A stretch of 15,367 nt of DNA from DASUSF01 sp036375275 (lineage in GTDB: Bacteria; Pseudomonadota; Alphaproteobacteria; Geminicoccales; Geminicoccaceae): the NCBI GenBank assembly GCA_036375275.1, contig DASUSF010000383.1:1-15367 (forward strand). Direction: 5' to 3'. The position numbers and the translations under genes were made by a program. This document shows positions 1-8,549 of this stretch, piece after piece. Within the stretch, counting starts at the first letter, position 1; each line of letters opens with the position of its first letter. The notes under the pieces were generated by a model. The model was not told where the DNA came from and did no database searches. It saw nothing but the letters and a program-made list of their open reading frames with translations.

Positions 1-202
1 TGCGGGCGCGTGCTGGCCATGTGGGGAGCCTAACCCTCTTCCTGATACATCTGAAACAATGCGCAACGCCGCGAGACATCAAGCCGAAAACCGCCTGATC
101 TAGCTCTGGACCCGCCAGTGCCTCGGCAAGGTCACCCCGGAGCCCCACCATGCAGCGATCCGAGCGCCGCGTCGCCAGCCCGGGCCGCCCGGCGTCCGCC
201 GG
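1..202. other. Upstream region of the first kinase gene; no complete gene
   Basis: No complete gene can be supported here. In frame 1 the first 33 bases read as ten codons followed by TAA at 31-33. This could be the tail of a + strand gene entering from the left, but it is too short to judge. The stretch at about 40-60 is less GC-rich than the rest and could hold promoter elements for the kinase downstream. I could not assign a convincing -35/-10 pair. Open frames crossing this area on either strand are typical GC-rich shadow frames. Confidence 0.3.
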
Positions 203-232
203 TTGACCCTTCGACGCCGGAAACGCAGCCCC

Positions 233-3064
233 ATGCTCGCCCGCAGCCTCGACTTCGACGTGCCGGGGCCTGGCACCGCGGCGGCGCCCGGGGTGGCGCG
301 GCCCGCACCGCAGCCGTGCTCTGCCGCCGGCCGCCATGGCAGGCAGCTGTCGCGCAACTACGCCCTCGTCGCGGTGGCGAGCGTGCTGCCGTTCCTGCTG
401 GTGGTCGTCGTGCTCGCCGTCTACCAGTTCACGGTCCAGCGCCAGCAGTTCCTGACCGAGATCGAGACCGACGTGATCCAGCACAACGTGCTGCTCGGCG
501 GCCTCCTCAAGAACGTCAGCGATCACGTCCGCGCGCTCGCCAGCTGGGGCGAGGCACATCTGAGCGAGATCGGGGCGGACGCAGGACGGGCCGCGCCGGC
601 GCTGCACTGGGCGCAGGCGGGCGGCCGCCTGATCACGGCTCCGGACGATCCGGCGCCGGACGCGGACGACCCGGGACCGGAGGCGGCGCACCGGCTCCTG
701 CCCCACATGCGCCTCGCCCATCAGGCCATGCCGTATCTGCGCTGGAGCTGGTTCGTCGACCGCGAGGCGCGCTTCATGTCGCTGTTTCCGGTGTTCACCC
801 GGCCGCCGGCGGTCCTCGAGGGGGAACGCGACGGAGGCGCCGAGCTGCTCGCGCTGCTCGCGCGCGACGTCGGCGCCGGACCCGCGGGACCTCCGGGGGA
901 GGGGCGCGACGGCGTCTGGACCGCCGCCTTCCCGGATCCGATGAGCGGCACCTGGGTCGTGGCGCACCAGATGGCGGTCGCCCCGGAGGGCGACGTGGGC
1001 GGGATCGTCGGCAGCGCCGTTCTGCTCGATTTCCTGACCGGGTTCCTGCGCGCGTTCGACTATCCGGCCGGGCGCCTCCTCCTGGTCGACGATGCCGGCC
1101 AGGTGCTCGCCGCGTCCGAGGACCCGGCGGTCTTCGGCCATCGGCTGCAGGCGCTGGAGCAGGTCCTGCCGGCGGGTCTGGCAGGTCAGGCCGCGCGCCT
1201 TCTCCGCCCGTCGAATGGCCTGCAGCCGGTCGGCGACAGCTACGTCTTCACCCAGCGGGTCGGCGGCACGCCCTGGCGGCTCCTGTTCGTCGCCGGCACG
1301 GGCGAGATCGACGCCGTCCTCTGGCCGCGCTTCACGCCCTACGGGATCATCCTCGCGGGCCTGATCATCACCCTCCTGCTCGCCCATCAGCTGCGCGAGC
1401 GGCTGATCATCAGGCCGGCCCTCGCGCTGGTCGAGTTCATCCGTGCGGAGAGCCAGGACGAGGCGCCGGCGCGCCCGGACCTGCCGCCGGTCTGGCAGCC
1501 ATGGATCGGCGCGGTGGCCGAGGCGTTCGCGGCCCAGCGCGCCTCGGTCGAGCGGATCCGGGACGATGCCGAGCGCCTCCAGGCGCTCGCCGGCGCGCAT
1601 CCGGTGCCGCTGGCGGTCGTGCCGCTGGCGAACACGCGGCTGGTCTACGCGAACCGTGCCTTCGCCGAGCTGTTCCGGGTCGCGCCGGAGGCGCTGCAAG
1701 GCGCCGACGCAGGGACCTTCTACGACGATCCGAGGGCGCGGGGCGCCTTCCTCCGGCGCCTCCGTCGCGACGGCCACGTCCGGAGCTTCGAGGGCTGCGG
1801 CCGGCGGCGCGACGGCTCGACGTTTCCGGCCTCGCTGACCTCGCAGCTGATTCAGTTCGAGGGTCAGGAGGCGATCGTGACCGCGGTCCTCGACCTCACC
1901 GACCAGAAGGCGGCCGAGAGCGAGATCGCCCGGCAGCGCGAGGCGCTGCACCAGAGCGAGAAGCTGAACGCGCTCGGCTCGATGCTCGCGAGCGTCGCGC
2001 ACGAGCTCAACAACCCGCTCTCGGTGGTGGTCGGCTACGCCACCATGATGCGGGATCTCGCCTCCGATCCCTCGATGCGGGACCGCGCGGTCCGGATCCA
2101 CGCCGCCGCGGAGCGCTGCGCCCGGATCGTCAGGACCTTCCTCGCCATGGCCCGGCGCAAGCCGGAGAACCGGGGCGAGGTCCGCATCGAGCAGGTGATC
2201 GAGTCGGCGCTCGAGATCGCCGGCTACGGCCTCAGGACCACCGACATCAGCGTCGACATCGAGGTCGCGCCGGACCTGCCGCCGATCCATGGCGATCCCG
2301 ACCAGCTGACGCTCGTGGTCATGAATCTGATCGTCAACGCCCAGCACGCCCTCCAGACGATGCGGCCGCCCCGGCGGCTGGAGATCACCGCCTCAAAGGC
2401 CGATGGCGGGGTGCAGGTCAGGATCGCCGACAACGGCCCGGGGGTTGCCCCGGACCTGCGCGAGCGGATCTTCGAGCCCTTCTTCACCACCAAGCCCCAG
2501 GGGGTCGGCACCGGCATCGGGCTTTCGGTCTGCCGGAACATCGTCCTCGCCCACGACGGCGCGATCGAGGCGCTCTCGCCGGCGGGCGGCGGCACCGTCT
2601 TCGTGATCACCCTTCCGGGCAACGTCGCGGCCGCGGAGCCGCAGGGGCCGGCTGCGCCCTGCCGCCCGGGTGCCAAGGTCACCGGCCGGATCCTGATCGT
2701 CGAGGACGAGGAGGAGGTCGCGGACATGCTGATCGAGATGCTCGGCCGCGACGGCCACGAGGTCGAGGTGGCGCGGAGCGGCCGCGAGGCGCTCGCCCGG
2801 CTCGACCACGGCCCGGTCGACCTGATCATCAGCGATCTGCACATGCCCGACCTCGACGGGCCGCAGCTCTACCGCACGCTGCTCGAACGCCGGCCGGCGC
2901 TGGCCCCGCGCATGGTCTTCATGACCGGCGACGTGCTCGGCGCCGACCTCAACGGCTTCCTCAGCGAGAGCGGGGTGCCCGTCTTCGACAAGCCGATCGA
3001 TCCCTACGAGATCCGGACCCGGGTCCGCGACCAGCTGGATCGGCTCGGGGTGCGGAGCGGCTGA
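233..3064 (+). CDS. Membrane-bound hybrid sensor histidine kinase (periplasmic sensor, PAS, HisKA, HATPase, REC)
   Basis: A two-component hybrid kinase expected in the inner membrane. Counting 943 residues from ATG 233, it has a transmembrane helix at about 43-66, a periplasmic region at 67-369 of no family I recognise, and a second helix at 370-387. A HAMP-like linker follows (RP, then W..W in place of the usual acidic DE motif). A PAS domain lies at about 446-558. HisKA carries the phospho-acceptor in VAHELNNPLSVVVG (His590). The ATPase has an N-box (NLIVNAQHAL), G1 (DNGPG) and G2 (GTGIGL). The C-terminal receiver has acidic residues near 824-826, phospho-acceptor Asp868 in SDLHMPD and Lys920. 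ATG 233 has GGAAA nine bases upstream, whereas an in-frame TTG at 203 has no ribosome site. No DNA-binding output domain, HPt domain or separate regulator is present, so partners are unknown. The gene converges on a paralogous kinase 9 bp downstream. Confidence 0.93.
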   Translation: MLARSLDFDVPGPGTAAAPGVARPAPQPCSAAGRHGRQLSRNYALVAVASVLPFLLVVVVLAVYQFTVQRQQFLTEIETDVIQHNVLLGGLLKNVSDHVRALASWGEAHLSEIGADAGRAAPALHWAQAGGRLITAPDDPAPDADDPGPEAAHRLLPHMRLAHQAMPYLRWSWFVDREARFMSLFPVFTRPPAVLEGERDGGAELLALLARDVGAGPAGPPGEGRDGVWTAAFPDPMSGTWVVAHQMAVAPEGDVGGIVGSAVLLDFLTGFLRAFDYPAGRLLLVDDAGQVLAASEDPAVFGHRLQALEQVLPAGLAGQAARLLRPSNGLQPVGDSYVFTQRVGGTPWRLLFVAGTGEIDAVLWPRFTPYGIILAGLIITLLLAHQLRERLIIRPALALVEFIRAESQDEAPARPDLPPVWQPWIGAVAEAFAAQRASVERIRDDAERLQALAGAHPVPLAVVPLANTRLVYANRAFAELFRVAPEALQGADAGTFYDDPRARGAFLRRLRRDGHVRSFEGCGRRRDGSTFPASLTSQLIQFEGQEAIVTAVLDLTDQKAAESEIARQREALHQSEKLNALGSMLASVAHELNNPLSVVVGYATMMRDLASDPSMRDRAVRIHAAAERCARIVRTFLAMARRKPENRGEVRIEQVIESALEIAGYGLRTTDISVDIEVAPDLPPIHGDPDQLTLVVMNLIVNAQHALQTMRPPRRLEITASKADGGVQVRIADNGPGVAPDLRERIFEPFFTTKPQGVGTGIGLSVCRNIVLAHDGAIEALSPAGGGTVFVITLPGNVAAAEPQGPAAPCRPGAKVTGRILIVEDEEEVADMLIEMLGRDGHEVEVARSGREALARLDHGPVDLIISDLHMPDLDGPQLYRTLLERRPALAPRMVFMTGDVLGADLNGFLSESGVPVFDKPIDPYEIRTRVRDQLDRLGVRSG

Positions 3065-3073
3065 TCCCCGGCT

Positions 3074-6000
3074 TCAAGCGCCCACGGTCGGGGCCGGGGC
3101 CCGCAGCCGGGCGACGTGGTCGGCCGCGAGCCGCCGGATCCGCTCCGCGTCGAACGGCTTCTCGATCACCGGCATCCCGGCCGCGGCGACGAAGTCGGCG
3201 GCGTCCGGGCTCAGGGTGTCGCCGGTCACGAACAGCATGCGCGTCGCGATCTCCGGCCGGGTGCGCTGCAGGGTCCGGAACAGGGTCGGGCCGTCCATGT
3301 CCGGCATCCTGAGGTCGCTGATGACGAGGTCGTAGCTCCGGCCCTCGAGACGCTCGAGCGCTTCGCGGCCACCGCTCGCGGTGTCGACCCGGAAGCCGTC
3401 GAGCCGCAGGATCTCAGCGAGGACGTCGGCGATGTCCGGCTCGTCGTCGACCACGAGCGCGCTCCCCGCGCGGGGCTGATCGGGTCCCGCCGAGTCGTCC
3501 ACCGCCGCCGGGCCGGTCGCCGTCCTGCGCAACGGCAGGCGCACCGTGAACCTGGCGCCGGCCTGCTCCCGGTTCTGGATCTCGATCGTGCCGCCGTGCG
3601 CCTGCACGATCCGCCGGCAGACCGCGAGGCCGATTCCGGTGCCCACGCCGGCGGGCTTGGTCGTGAAGAACGGGTCGAAGATCTGCTCGCGGACCTCCGC
3701 CGGGACGCCCGGGCCGGTGTCGGCGACCTCGAGCGCCACCTGCTCGCCCTCGAGCGCCGTCCGGATCTGCAGGACGCGGCGCCCGTCGATGCCCTGCATC
3801 GCCTGCTTGGCGTTGACGATCAGGTTGGCGAGGACCTGATGCAGCTGGTCGCCGTCGGCGGAGAGCGGGGGGAGGTCGTCGGCCAGCTCCAGATCGACCA
3901 CGATCCCGCTCGAGCGCAGGCCGTAGACCGTGAGCTCGAGCGCGGCGCGGACCAGGTCGTTGAGGCTGACCTCGCGCAGCTCCGGCGGCTTGCTCCGGGC
4001 CATGGCGAGGAAGGTGCGCACGATCCGCGCGCAGCGATCGCCGGCGGCGCGGATCTTGTTCGCGCGCTGCGCCATCCCCGCTTCGGTGGCGAGCTCCTCG
4101 AGCATCGCCGCCTGCCCGACCACCACCGAGAGCGGGTTGTTGAGCTCGTGGGCGACGCTTGCGAGGAGCGAGCCGAGCACGCTCATCTTCTCGCTCTGCA
4201 TCAGCGCCTCGCGCTGGCGCTCGAGCTCGGCTTCGGCCGCCTTCTTCTCGGTGAGGTCGACGTACGCCGCGACCACCGCCGGCCGGCCGCCGAACTCGAT
4301 CAGGCGCGAATCGAACGCCGCCCAGAAGGGCGTGCCGTCGGCCCGCTTCATCTGGATCTCGTACCCGGCGAGCCGCTTCTCCCGGCGGATCTTCTGCATG
4401 ATCTGCGCGCGCTCGGCCGGGTCGACGTAGAACGGCAGGATGCTCCCGCCGACGAAGTCGGCGGTCGGGAGCCCGAAGAACGCGCCGCAGGCGGGGCTCG
4501 CGACCATGACGATGCCGTCGTCGACCCCGACGATCATCAAGGGCACCGGATGCGCCTCGGCCAGGACCCGGAAGCGCTGCTCGCTCTCCCTGAGCTGCTG
4601 CTCGACCCGCTTGCGCTCGGTGACGTCGATCACGCTCGAGACCACCGCCGGAGCACCCTCGTACTCGATCAGGCGCGAGCTGAACGAGCCCCAGAAGATC
4701 TCGCCGTCGGCGCGGCGGAGCCGGACCTCGAGGCCGAGAAGCTCGCCCTCGGCAGCGACCCGGTCGAGGATCTGCCGGCGCATCTCCGGCTCCTCGTAGA
4801 AGCGTTCGAGCCGCCCGCGCGCGAGGTCCTCCAGCGATGTCCGGAACAGGCGCAGGAACGGCGGGCTGGCGAAGATGATCTGCTGGCCGTCGAGCCTCGA
4901 GATCACCACCGGCACCGGGTGGGCTTCGGCGAACACCTTGAAGCGCCGCTCGCTCGCCTTCAGCGCCTCCTCCATCGCCTTCCGCTCGCTGATGTCGACG
5001 TCGAAGCCGGCGATCGCCGTCACCTCGCCGGTGGCGCCGCGGATCGGGAAGCGGATGATCAGGTCCCAGACCACGCCGTCGTCCCGCCCGGTCGCGAGCT
5101 CGTTCATCAGTACCCGGCCGGTGGCGGCGACCTCCGCATCCAGCGCCGCGACCGTCGCTCCGTGCTGGCTGCCGGCCGGTGCCTCGGCGAACACCCGCCC
5201 GATCATCAGGGCGGCGTCGGTGCCGAAGAAGCGGCTCATCTCCGGGTTGGCGAGCAGATAGCGCCCCTCCAGGTCCTTGAGGAACATGCCGATCGGCGCG
5301 TTCTGCATGAAGGCGGCGAGCCGGGCCTCGCTCTCGCGGAGCGCCTCCTCCATCGCTCTGCGCTCGGTGATGTCGATGTGGAAGCCGCCGATGTGGGTGA
5401 TCACGCCGTGCGCGTCGCTGATCGGGAAGCGGATCACCATGCTCCAGCCGTGGCGGCCGTCGCCCTTCGGGACGTACTCCTCGTGCGAGGAGGCACGCCC
5501 GGTCTCCAGGATGTCGCGGTCGCGGGCCTCGACCAGGGCGGCGTAGTCGTCGTCGAACAGCTCGCGGACGGTCCGTCCCAGCACCTCGGGGCGGGTCCGG
5601 CCGGCCGCGTGGAGCAGGCTCTCCGGGACCAGCTCGTAGCGCCCGTCGGCGCTCTTCAGGTACATGCCGATCGGCGAGTGGGCGACGAACGTGGACAGGC
5701 GCGCCTCGCTCTCGCGCAGCGCCTGCTCGGCCGCCCGCCGCTCGCTGATGTCGGTCGAGGTGGTCAGCATCGCCCGCTCGCCGCGGAAGCTCAGCAGCCG
5801 CGCCGACAGCAGGGCCCACATCGGGCTGCCGTCGGCCCGCCTGAGCAGCACCTCCCGGTTGTCGACCCGGCCCTCGCGCTCGAGCAGGTCGATCACCCGG
5901 CCGCGCTCGGCGGGATCGTCGTACACCTGGACCACCGCCTCGCCGGCGGCCCCCGGCCCGAGCCCGAAGCTCTCGGCCGCCCGGGCATTGGCGTACAGCA

Positions 6001-7303
6001 CCTCGGGCGGATCGAGCCGCGCGATGACGAGGTTCAGGGGCACGCCCTCGGCGATGGTCCGGAACTGCTCCTCGCGCTCGACGAGCTGGTCCTGCGCCGC
6101 CTTCCGCTCGCTGATGTCGGAGACCGCGATCAGGACCGCGAGCTCGCCTGCGACCGGGATCATCCGGGCGTAGAGCATCGCCCACATGGTCGAGCCGTCG
6201 GCGCGGCGGAGCTCGGCTTCGAAGCCCTCCACCTCGCCCTCCAGGATCAGCCGCTCGATCAACCGGCGGCGCGCGTCGCGCTCGACGTAGGCGTGGCGGA
6301 TGGCGTCCGGCTGCGGTCCGATGCGGAGCCCGAAGATGCGCGCCGCGTCCCCGTTCGCGAACAGGATCTCGGGCTGCTGCAGCCGCGCGATCACCAGCGG
6401 CATGGGGATCCCGTCGGCGATCGCGCGCAGCCGCTCCTCGCGCTCCTCGAGCTCCAGCATCGCCGTGCGCCGCCCGGAGATGTCGTGCACCAGGAGCACC
6501 CGCCCGCCGTCCGGGAGAGCATTCTCGCGGACCCGCAGCCAGCGCCCGTCGGCGATCCGGAACTCCCGGTCCTCGACGCTCCGCTCGCGGTGGGCGAGGC
6601 GCTCGGCGGCAAGCTCGTCGCCCATGTCGGGATGGTAGAGGCCGTCGATCCGGATCGCGTCCCGGACGATGTCGCCGAAGGGTCGGCCGAGCGCCATCGC
6701 CTCGCGGAAGCCGGTCGAGGCGAGCTCGCGATAGCGGCGGTTGAAGTAGACCAGCCGGTCGTCGGCGTCGTAGATGGCGAGTCCGTCGGCGAGGCTCTCG
6801 GCGGCGGCGAAGAAGCGCTCGTGCGCCGCCCGCGCGTCGCGCGCGGCACGCTCGGCCTCCTCCCTGGCGGCGGCGACCTCGGCCGAGCGCGCGTCGCACA
6901 GCTGCTCGAGCTCGGCCCGGGCCGCAGCCCGCGCGGTGACGTCGTCGATGAAGCCGACCAGCCGCCGCGTGCCGGTCGCCGGGTCCTCCCAGGGCTCGGC
7001 GGTCTCTTCGAGATGGAGGACGGCGCCATCCGGCCTCAGCAGCCGGTAGGCGACGCTGTAGGCCCGTCCCTCGCGCCGCGCCGCCTCGACCTCGGCGAGG
7101 TAGGCCGGCTGATCGTCCGGATGGATGCAGCGGCGCACGCGCTCGTCCGGCGACAGGGTCCGGCAGATCTCGATCGCGAGCCCGTGCAGCGTCGCGAAGC
7201 CGGCCGAGCAGAAGACGCACCTTCCGGTCGCCAGATCATGCACGAAGGCGCCGGCGCGCCGGTCGCTCGCGGCCGCCGGCGGGTCGATCAGGCCGGCCGC
7301 CAT
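3074..7303 (-). CDS. Soluble hybrid histidine kinase with eight tandem PAS domains and a C-terminal receiver
   Basis: A 1409-residue kinase with no visible transmembrane segment or signal peptide, so probably cytoplasmic. PAS domains lie at roughly 17-127, 161-280, 289-401, 411-524, 534-650, 659-776, 786-898 and 909-1021. Most end in the typical D(I/V/L)(S/T)E(R/K)(R/K) PAC ending. A charged helix at 128-160 separates PAS1 and PAS2. HisKA follows with His1052 in VAHELNNPLSVVVG, then HATPase (NLIVNAKQAM, DTGPGVP, GTGIGL) and a receiver with VVDDEPD, phospho-acceptor Asp1330 in SDLRMPD and a conserved Lys in EKPFD. The ATG has GGGAGG about 8 bases upstream. The gene starts 100 bp after rodA on the same strand, so read-through from the mre operon is possible, and I saw no clear terminator in that gap. 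PAS ligands (haem, flavin or other) cannot be told from sequence by eye. No dedicated output protein is in the window. Confidence 0.94.
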   Translation of the reverse strand: MAAGLIDPPAAASDRRAGAFVHDLATGRCVFCSAGFATLHGLAIEICRTLSPDERVRRCIHPDDQPAYLAEVEAARREGRAYSVAYRLLRPDGAVLHLEETAEPWEDPATGTRRLVGFIDDVTARAAARAELEQLCDARSAEVAAAREEAERAARDARAAHERFFAAAESLADGLAIYDADDRLVYFNRRYRELASTGFREAMALGRPFGDIVRDAIRIDGLYHPDMGDELAAERLAHRERSVEDREFRIADGRWLRVRENALPDGGRVLLVHDISGRRTAMLELEEREERLRAIADGIPMPLVIARLQQPEILFANGDAARIFGLRIGPQPDAIRHAYVERDARRRLIERLILEGEVEGFEAELRRADGSTMWAMLYARMIPVAGELAVLIAVSDISERKAAQDQLVEREEQFRTIAEGVPLNLVIARLDPPEVLYANARAAESFGLGPGAAGEAVVQVYDDPAERGRVIDLLEREGRVDNREVLLRRADGSPMWALLSARLLSFRGERAMLTTSTDISERRAAEQALRESEARLSTFVAHSPIGMYLKSADGRYELVPESLLHAAGRTRPEVLGRTVRELFDDDYAALVEARDRDILETGRASSHEEYVPKGDGRHGWSMVIRFPISDAHGVITHIGGFHIDITERRAMEEALRESEARLAAFMQNAPIGMFLKDLEGRYLLANPEMSRFFGTDAALMIGRVFAEAPAGSQHGATVAALDAEVAATGRVLMNELATGRDDGVVWDLIIRFPIRGATGEVTAIAGFDVDISERKAMEEALKASERRFKVFAEAHPVPVVISRLDGQQIIFASPPFLRLFRTSLEDLARGRLERFYEEPEMRRQILDRVAAEGELLGLEVRLRRADGEIFWGSFSSRLIEYEGAPAVVSSVIDVTERKRVEQQLRESEQRFRVLAEAHPVPLMIVGVDDGIVMVASPACGAFFGLPTADFVGGSILPFYVDPAERAQIMQKIRREKRLAGYEIQMKRADGTPFWAAFDSRLIEFGGRPAVVAAYVDLTEKKAAEAELERQREALMQSEKMSVLGSLLASVAHELNNPLSVVVGQAAMLEELATEAGMAQRANKIRAAGDRCARIVRTFLAMARSKPPELREVSLNDLVRAALELTVYGLRSSGIVVDLELADDLPPLSADGDQLHQVLANLIVNAKQAMQGIDGRRVLQIRTALEGEQVALEVADTGPGVPAEVREQIFDPFFTTKPAGVGTGIGLAVCRRIVQAHGGTIEIQNREQAGARFTVRLPLRRTATGPAAVDDSAGPDQPRAGSALVVDDEPDIADVLAEILRLDGFRVDTASGGREALERLEGRSYDLVISDLRMPDMDGPTLFRTLQRTRPEIATRMLFVTGDTLSPDAADFVAAAGMPVIEKPFDAERIRRLAADHVARLRAPAPTVGA

Positions 7304-7403
7304 CCTGGCCTCCCGCTCGAGAAGCTGACTGCGGCCCGAACCTAGAGCGAATCCCGGTGCGACGGAACCGCCTGCGAAGCGGCCGCGGCCCGGGGGTGCG
7401 GGA

Positions 7404-8549
7404 TCAGTCGTCGGCGAGGAAGCGCGGGATCGCGACGTCGCGATGGACGTCGACCGACAGCATCAGCCCGAAGCCGATCAGAATGGTCATCATGGCGGTG
7501 CCGCCATACGAGATCATCGGCAGCGGCACGCCGACCACCGGAATCAGGCCGGTGACCATGGCGACGTTGATGAACACGTAGAGGAACAGGGTGGCCGCGA
7601 CACCGACGGCGAGCAGGCGACCGAACTGGCTGCGGGCGCGCAGCGCGAAGATGAAGCCGTAGCCGATCAGGATCATGAACAGCAGGAGCAGCAGGAGCGC
7701 GCCGGCGAGCCCCGCCTCCTCGCCGAGCATCGTGAACACGAAGTCGGTCTGCTTCTCCGGCAGGAAGCTCAGCTGGCTCTGGGTGCCGCCGAGGAAGCCC
7801 TTGCCCCAGACGCCGCCCGAGCCGAGCGCGATCTTCGACTGGATGATGTGGTAGCCGCTGCCGAGCGGGTCGCGCTCCGGCTCGAGGAAGGTGAGCACCC
7901 GCCTCTTCTGGTAGTCGTGCAGCTGGTGCCAGAAGACCGGTAGCGCGGCCGCGACCGCGCCCGCGACCACGGCGAACTTCCAGAGCCGCACCCCGGCGCA
8001 GAAGAAGATCGCGCCACCGCCCGCGAGCAGCATGATCGAGGTGCCGAGGTCGGGCTGGCGGAGCACCAGCATGGCCGGCACGATGACCAGGAGGATCGGC
8101 ACGATCAGACGGGCCGGCTGGCCGATGTCCTCGACGAACACGCCGTGGAAGTAGCGGGCGAGCGCCAGGACCAGGGCGATCTTCATGACCTCCGACGGCT
8201 GCAGCTGGAAGACGCCGAAGCTGATCCAGCGCTGGGCGCCCATGTTGATCGACCCGGCGATCTCGACCCCGATGAGGCCGGCGAGCGCGGCGGCGTAGAT
8301 CAGGAAGGCGAGGCGGAACCAGAGCCTGAAGTCGATCAGCGCGATCACCAGCATCGCCCCGAAGCCGACCCCGAAGCGCAGCCCGTGGCGCCAGGCCCAC
8401 GGGCCGTGCGAGCCGCCGCCGGCGGAGTAGAGCATGCCGTAGCCGATCAGGGCGACCATCACGACCACCGCGACGAACGGCCAGTGCAGCTGGCGCAGCT
8501 TGTCGAGCAGGCTGAGCTCGACCGTCTTGAAGGATGCGGCGACCGCCAT
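7404..8549 (-). CDS. rodA: SEDS-family peptidoglycan glycosyltransferase RodA
   Basis: RodA is the SEDS glycan polymerase of the elongasome. It polymerises lipid II in the inner membrane together with the transpeptidase PBP2. The 381-residue product is made almost entirely of hydrophobic helices, as expected for about ten transmembrane segments. Family signatures seen are RWISFGVFQLQPSEVMKIA near residues 110-130, RQPDLGTS, and QTDFVFTMLGEE, whose Asp269 lies in the large extracytoplasmic loop and matches the essential Asp of the family. Near the C-terminus come PLPMISYGG and DVHRD. The ATG directly abuts the stop codon of mrdA (TAG then ATG, no spacer) and has little ribosome site of its own, so translation is probably coupled to mrdA. 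It is the last gene of the mre block. FtsW is the alternative paralogue, but linkage to mrdA and mreBCD favours RodA. Confidence 0.97.
   Translation of the reverse strand: MAVAASFKTVELSLLDKLRQLHWPFVAVVVMVALIGYGMLYSAGGGSHGPWAWRHGLRFGVGFGAMLVIALIDFRLWFRLAFLIYAAALAGLIGVEIAGSINMGAQRWISFGVFQLQPSEVMKIALVLALARYFHGVFVEDIGQPARLIVPILLVIVPAMLVLRQPDLGTSIMLLAGGGAIFFCAGVRLWKFAVVAGAVAAALPVFWHQLHDYQKRRVLTFLEPERDPLGSGYHIIQSKIALGSGGVWGKGFLGGTQSQLSFLPEKQTDFVFTMLGEEAGLAGALLLLLLFMILIGYGFIFALRARSQFGRLLAVGVAATLFLYVFINVAMVTGLIPVVGVPLPMISYGGTAMMTILIGFGLMLSVDVHRDVAIPRFLADD

Noticed and set aside
1..33. Possible tail of an upstream gene ending at TAA 31-33
   Set aside because: Ten codons are too few to recognise any family; mentioned only under the upstream region.
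3030..3110. A bidirectional terminator between the convergent kinases
   Set aside because: Only 9 bp lie between the stops and no stem with T-run is seen around them.
118..3312. A + strand open frame of 1064 codons overlapping the first kinase
   Set aside because: Low-complexity Arg/Ala/Gly/Pro product without motifs, in another frame of a well-supported kinase gene.
3116..7345. A + strand open frame of 1409 codons opposite the multi-PAS kinase, the same codon count as the kinase itself
   Set aside because: Its product is rich in Arg, Asp, His, Leu and Gly with no domain pattern, as expected from the antisense frame of a GC-rich gene. The kinase frame shows clear domains. The equal length is coincidence: the two frames are offset by 42 bases at both ends.
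7381..7390. GGCCGCGGCC palindrome after rodA as a terminator
   Set aside because: A self-complementary 10-mer without loop or T-run; common by chance in such GC-rich sequence.
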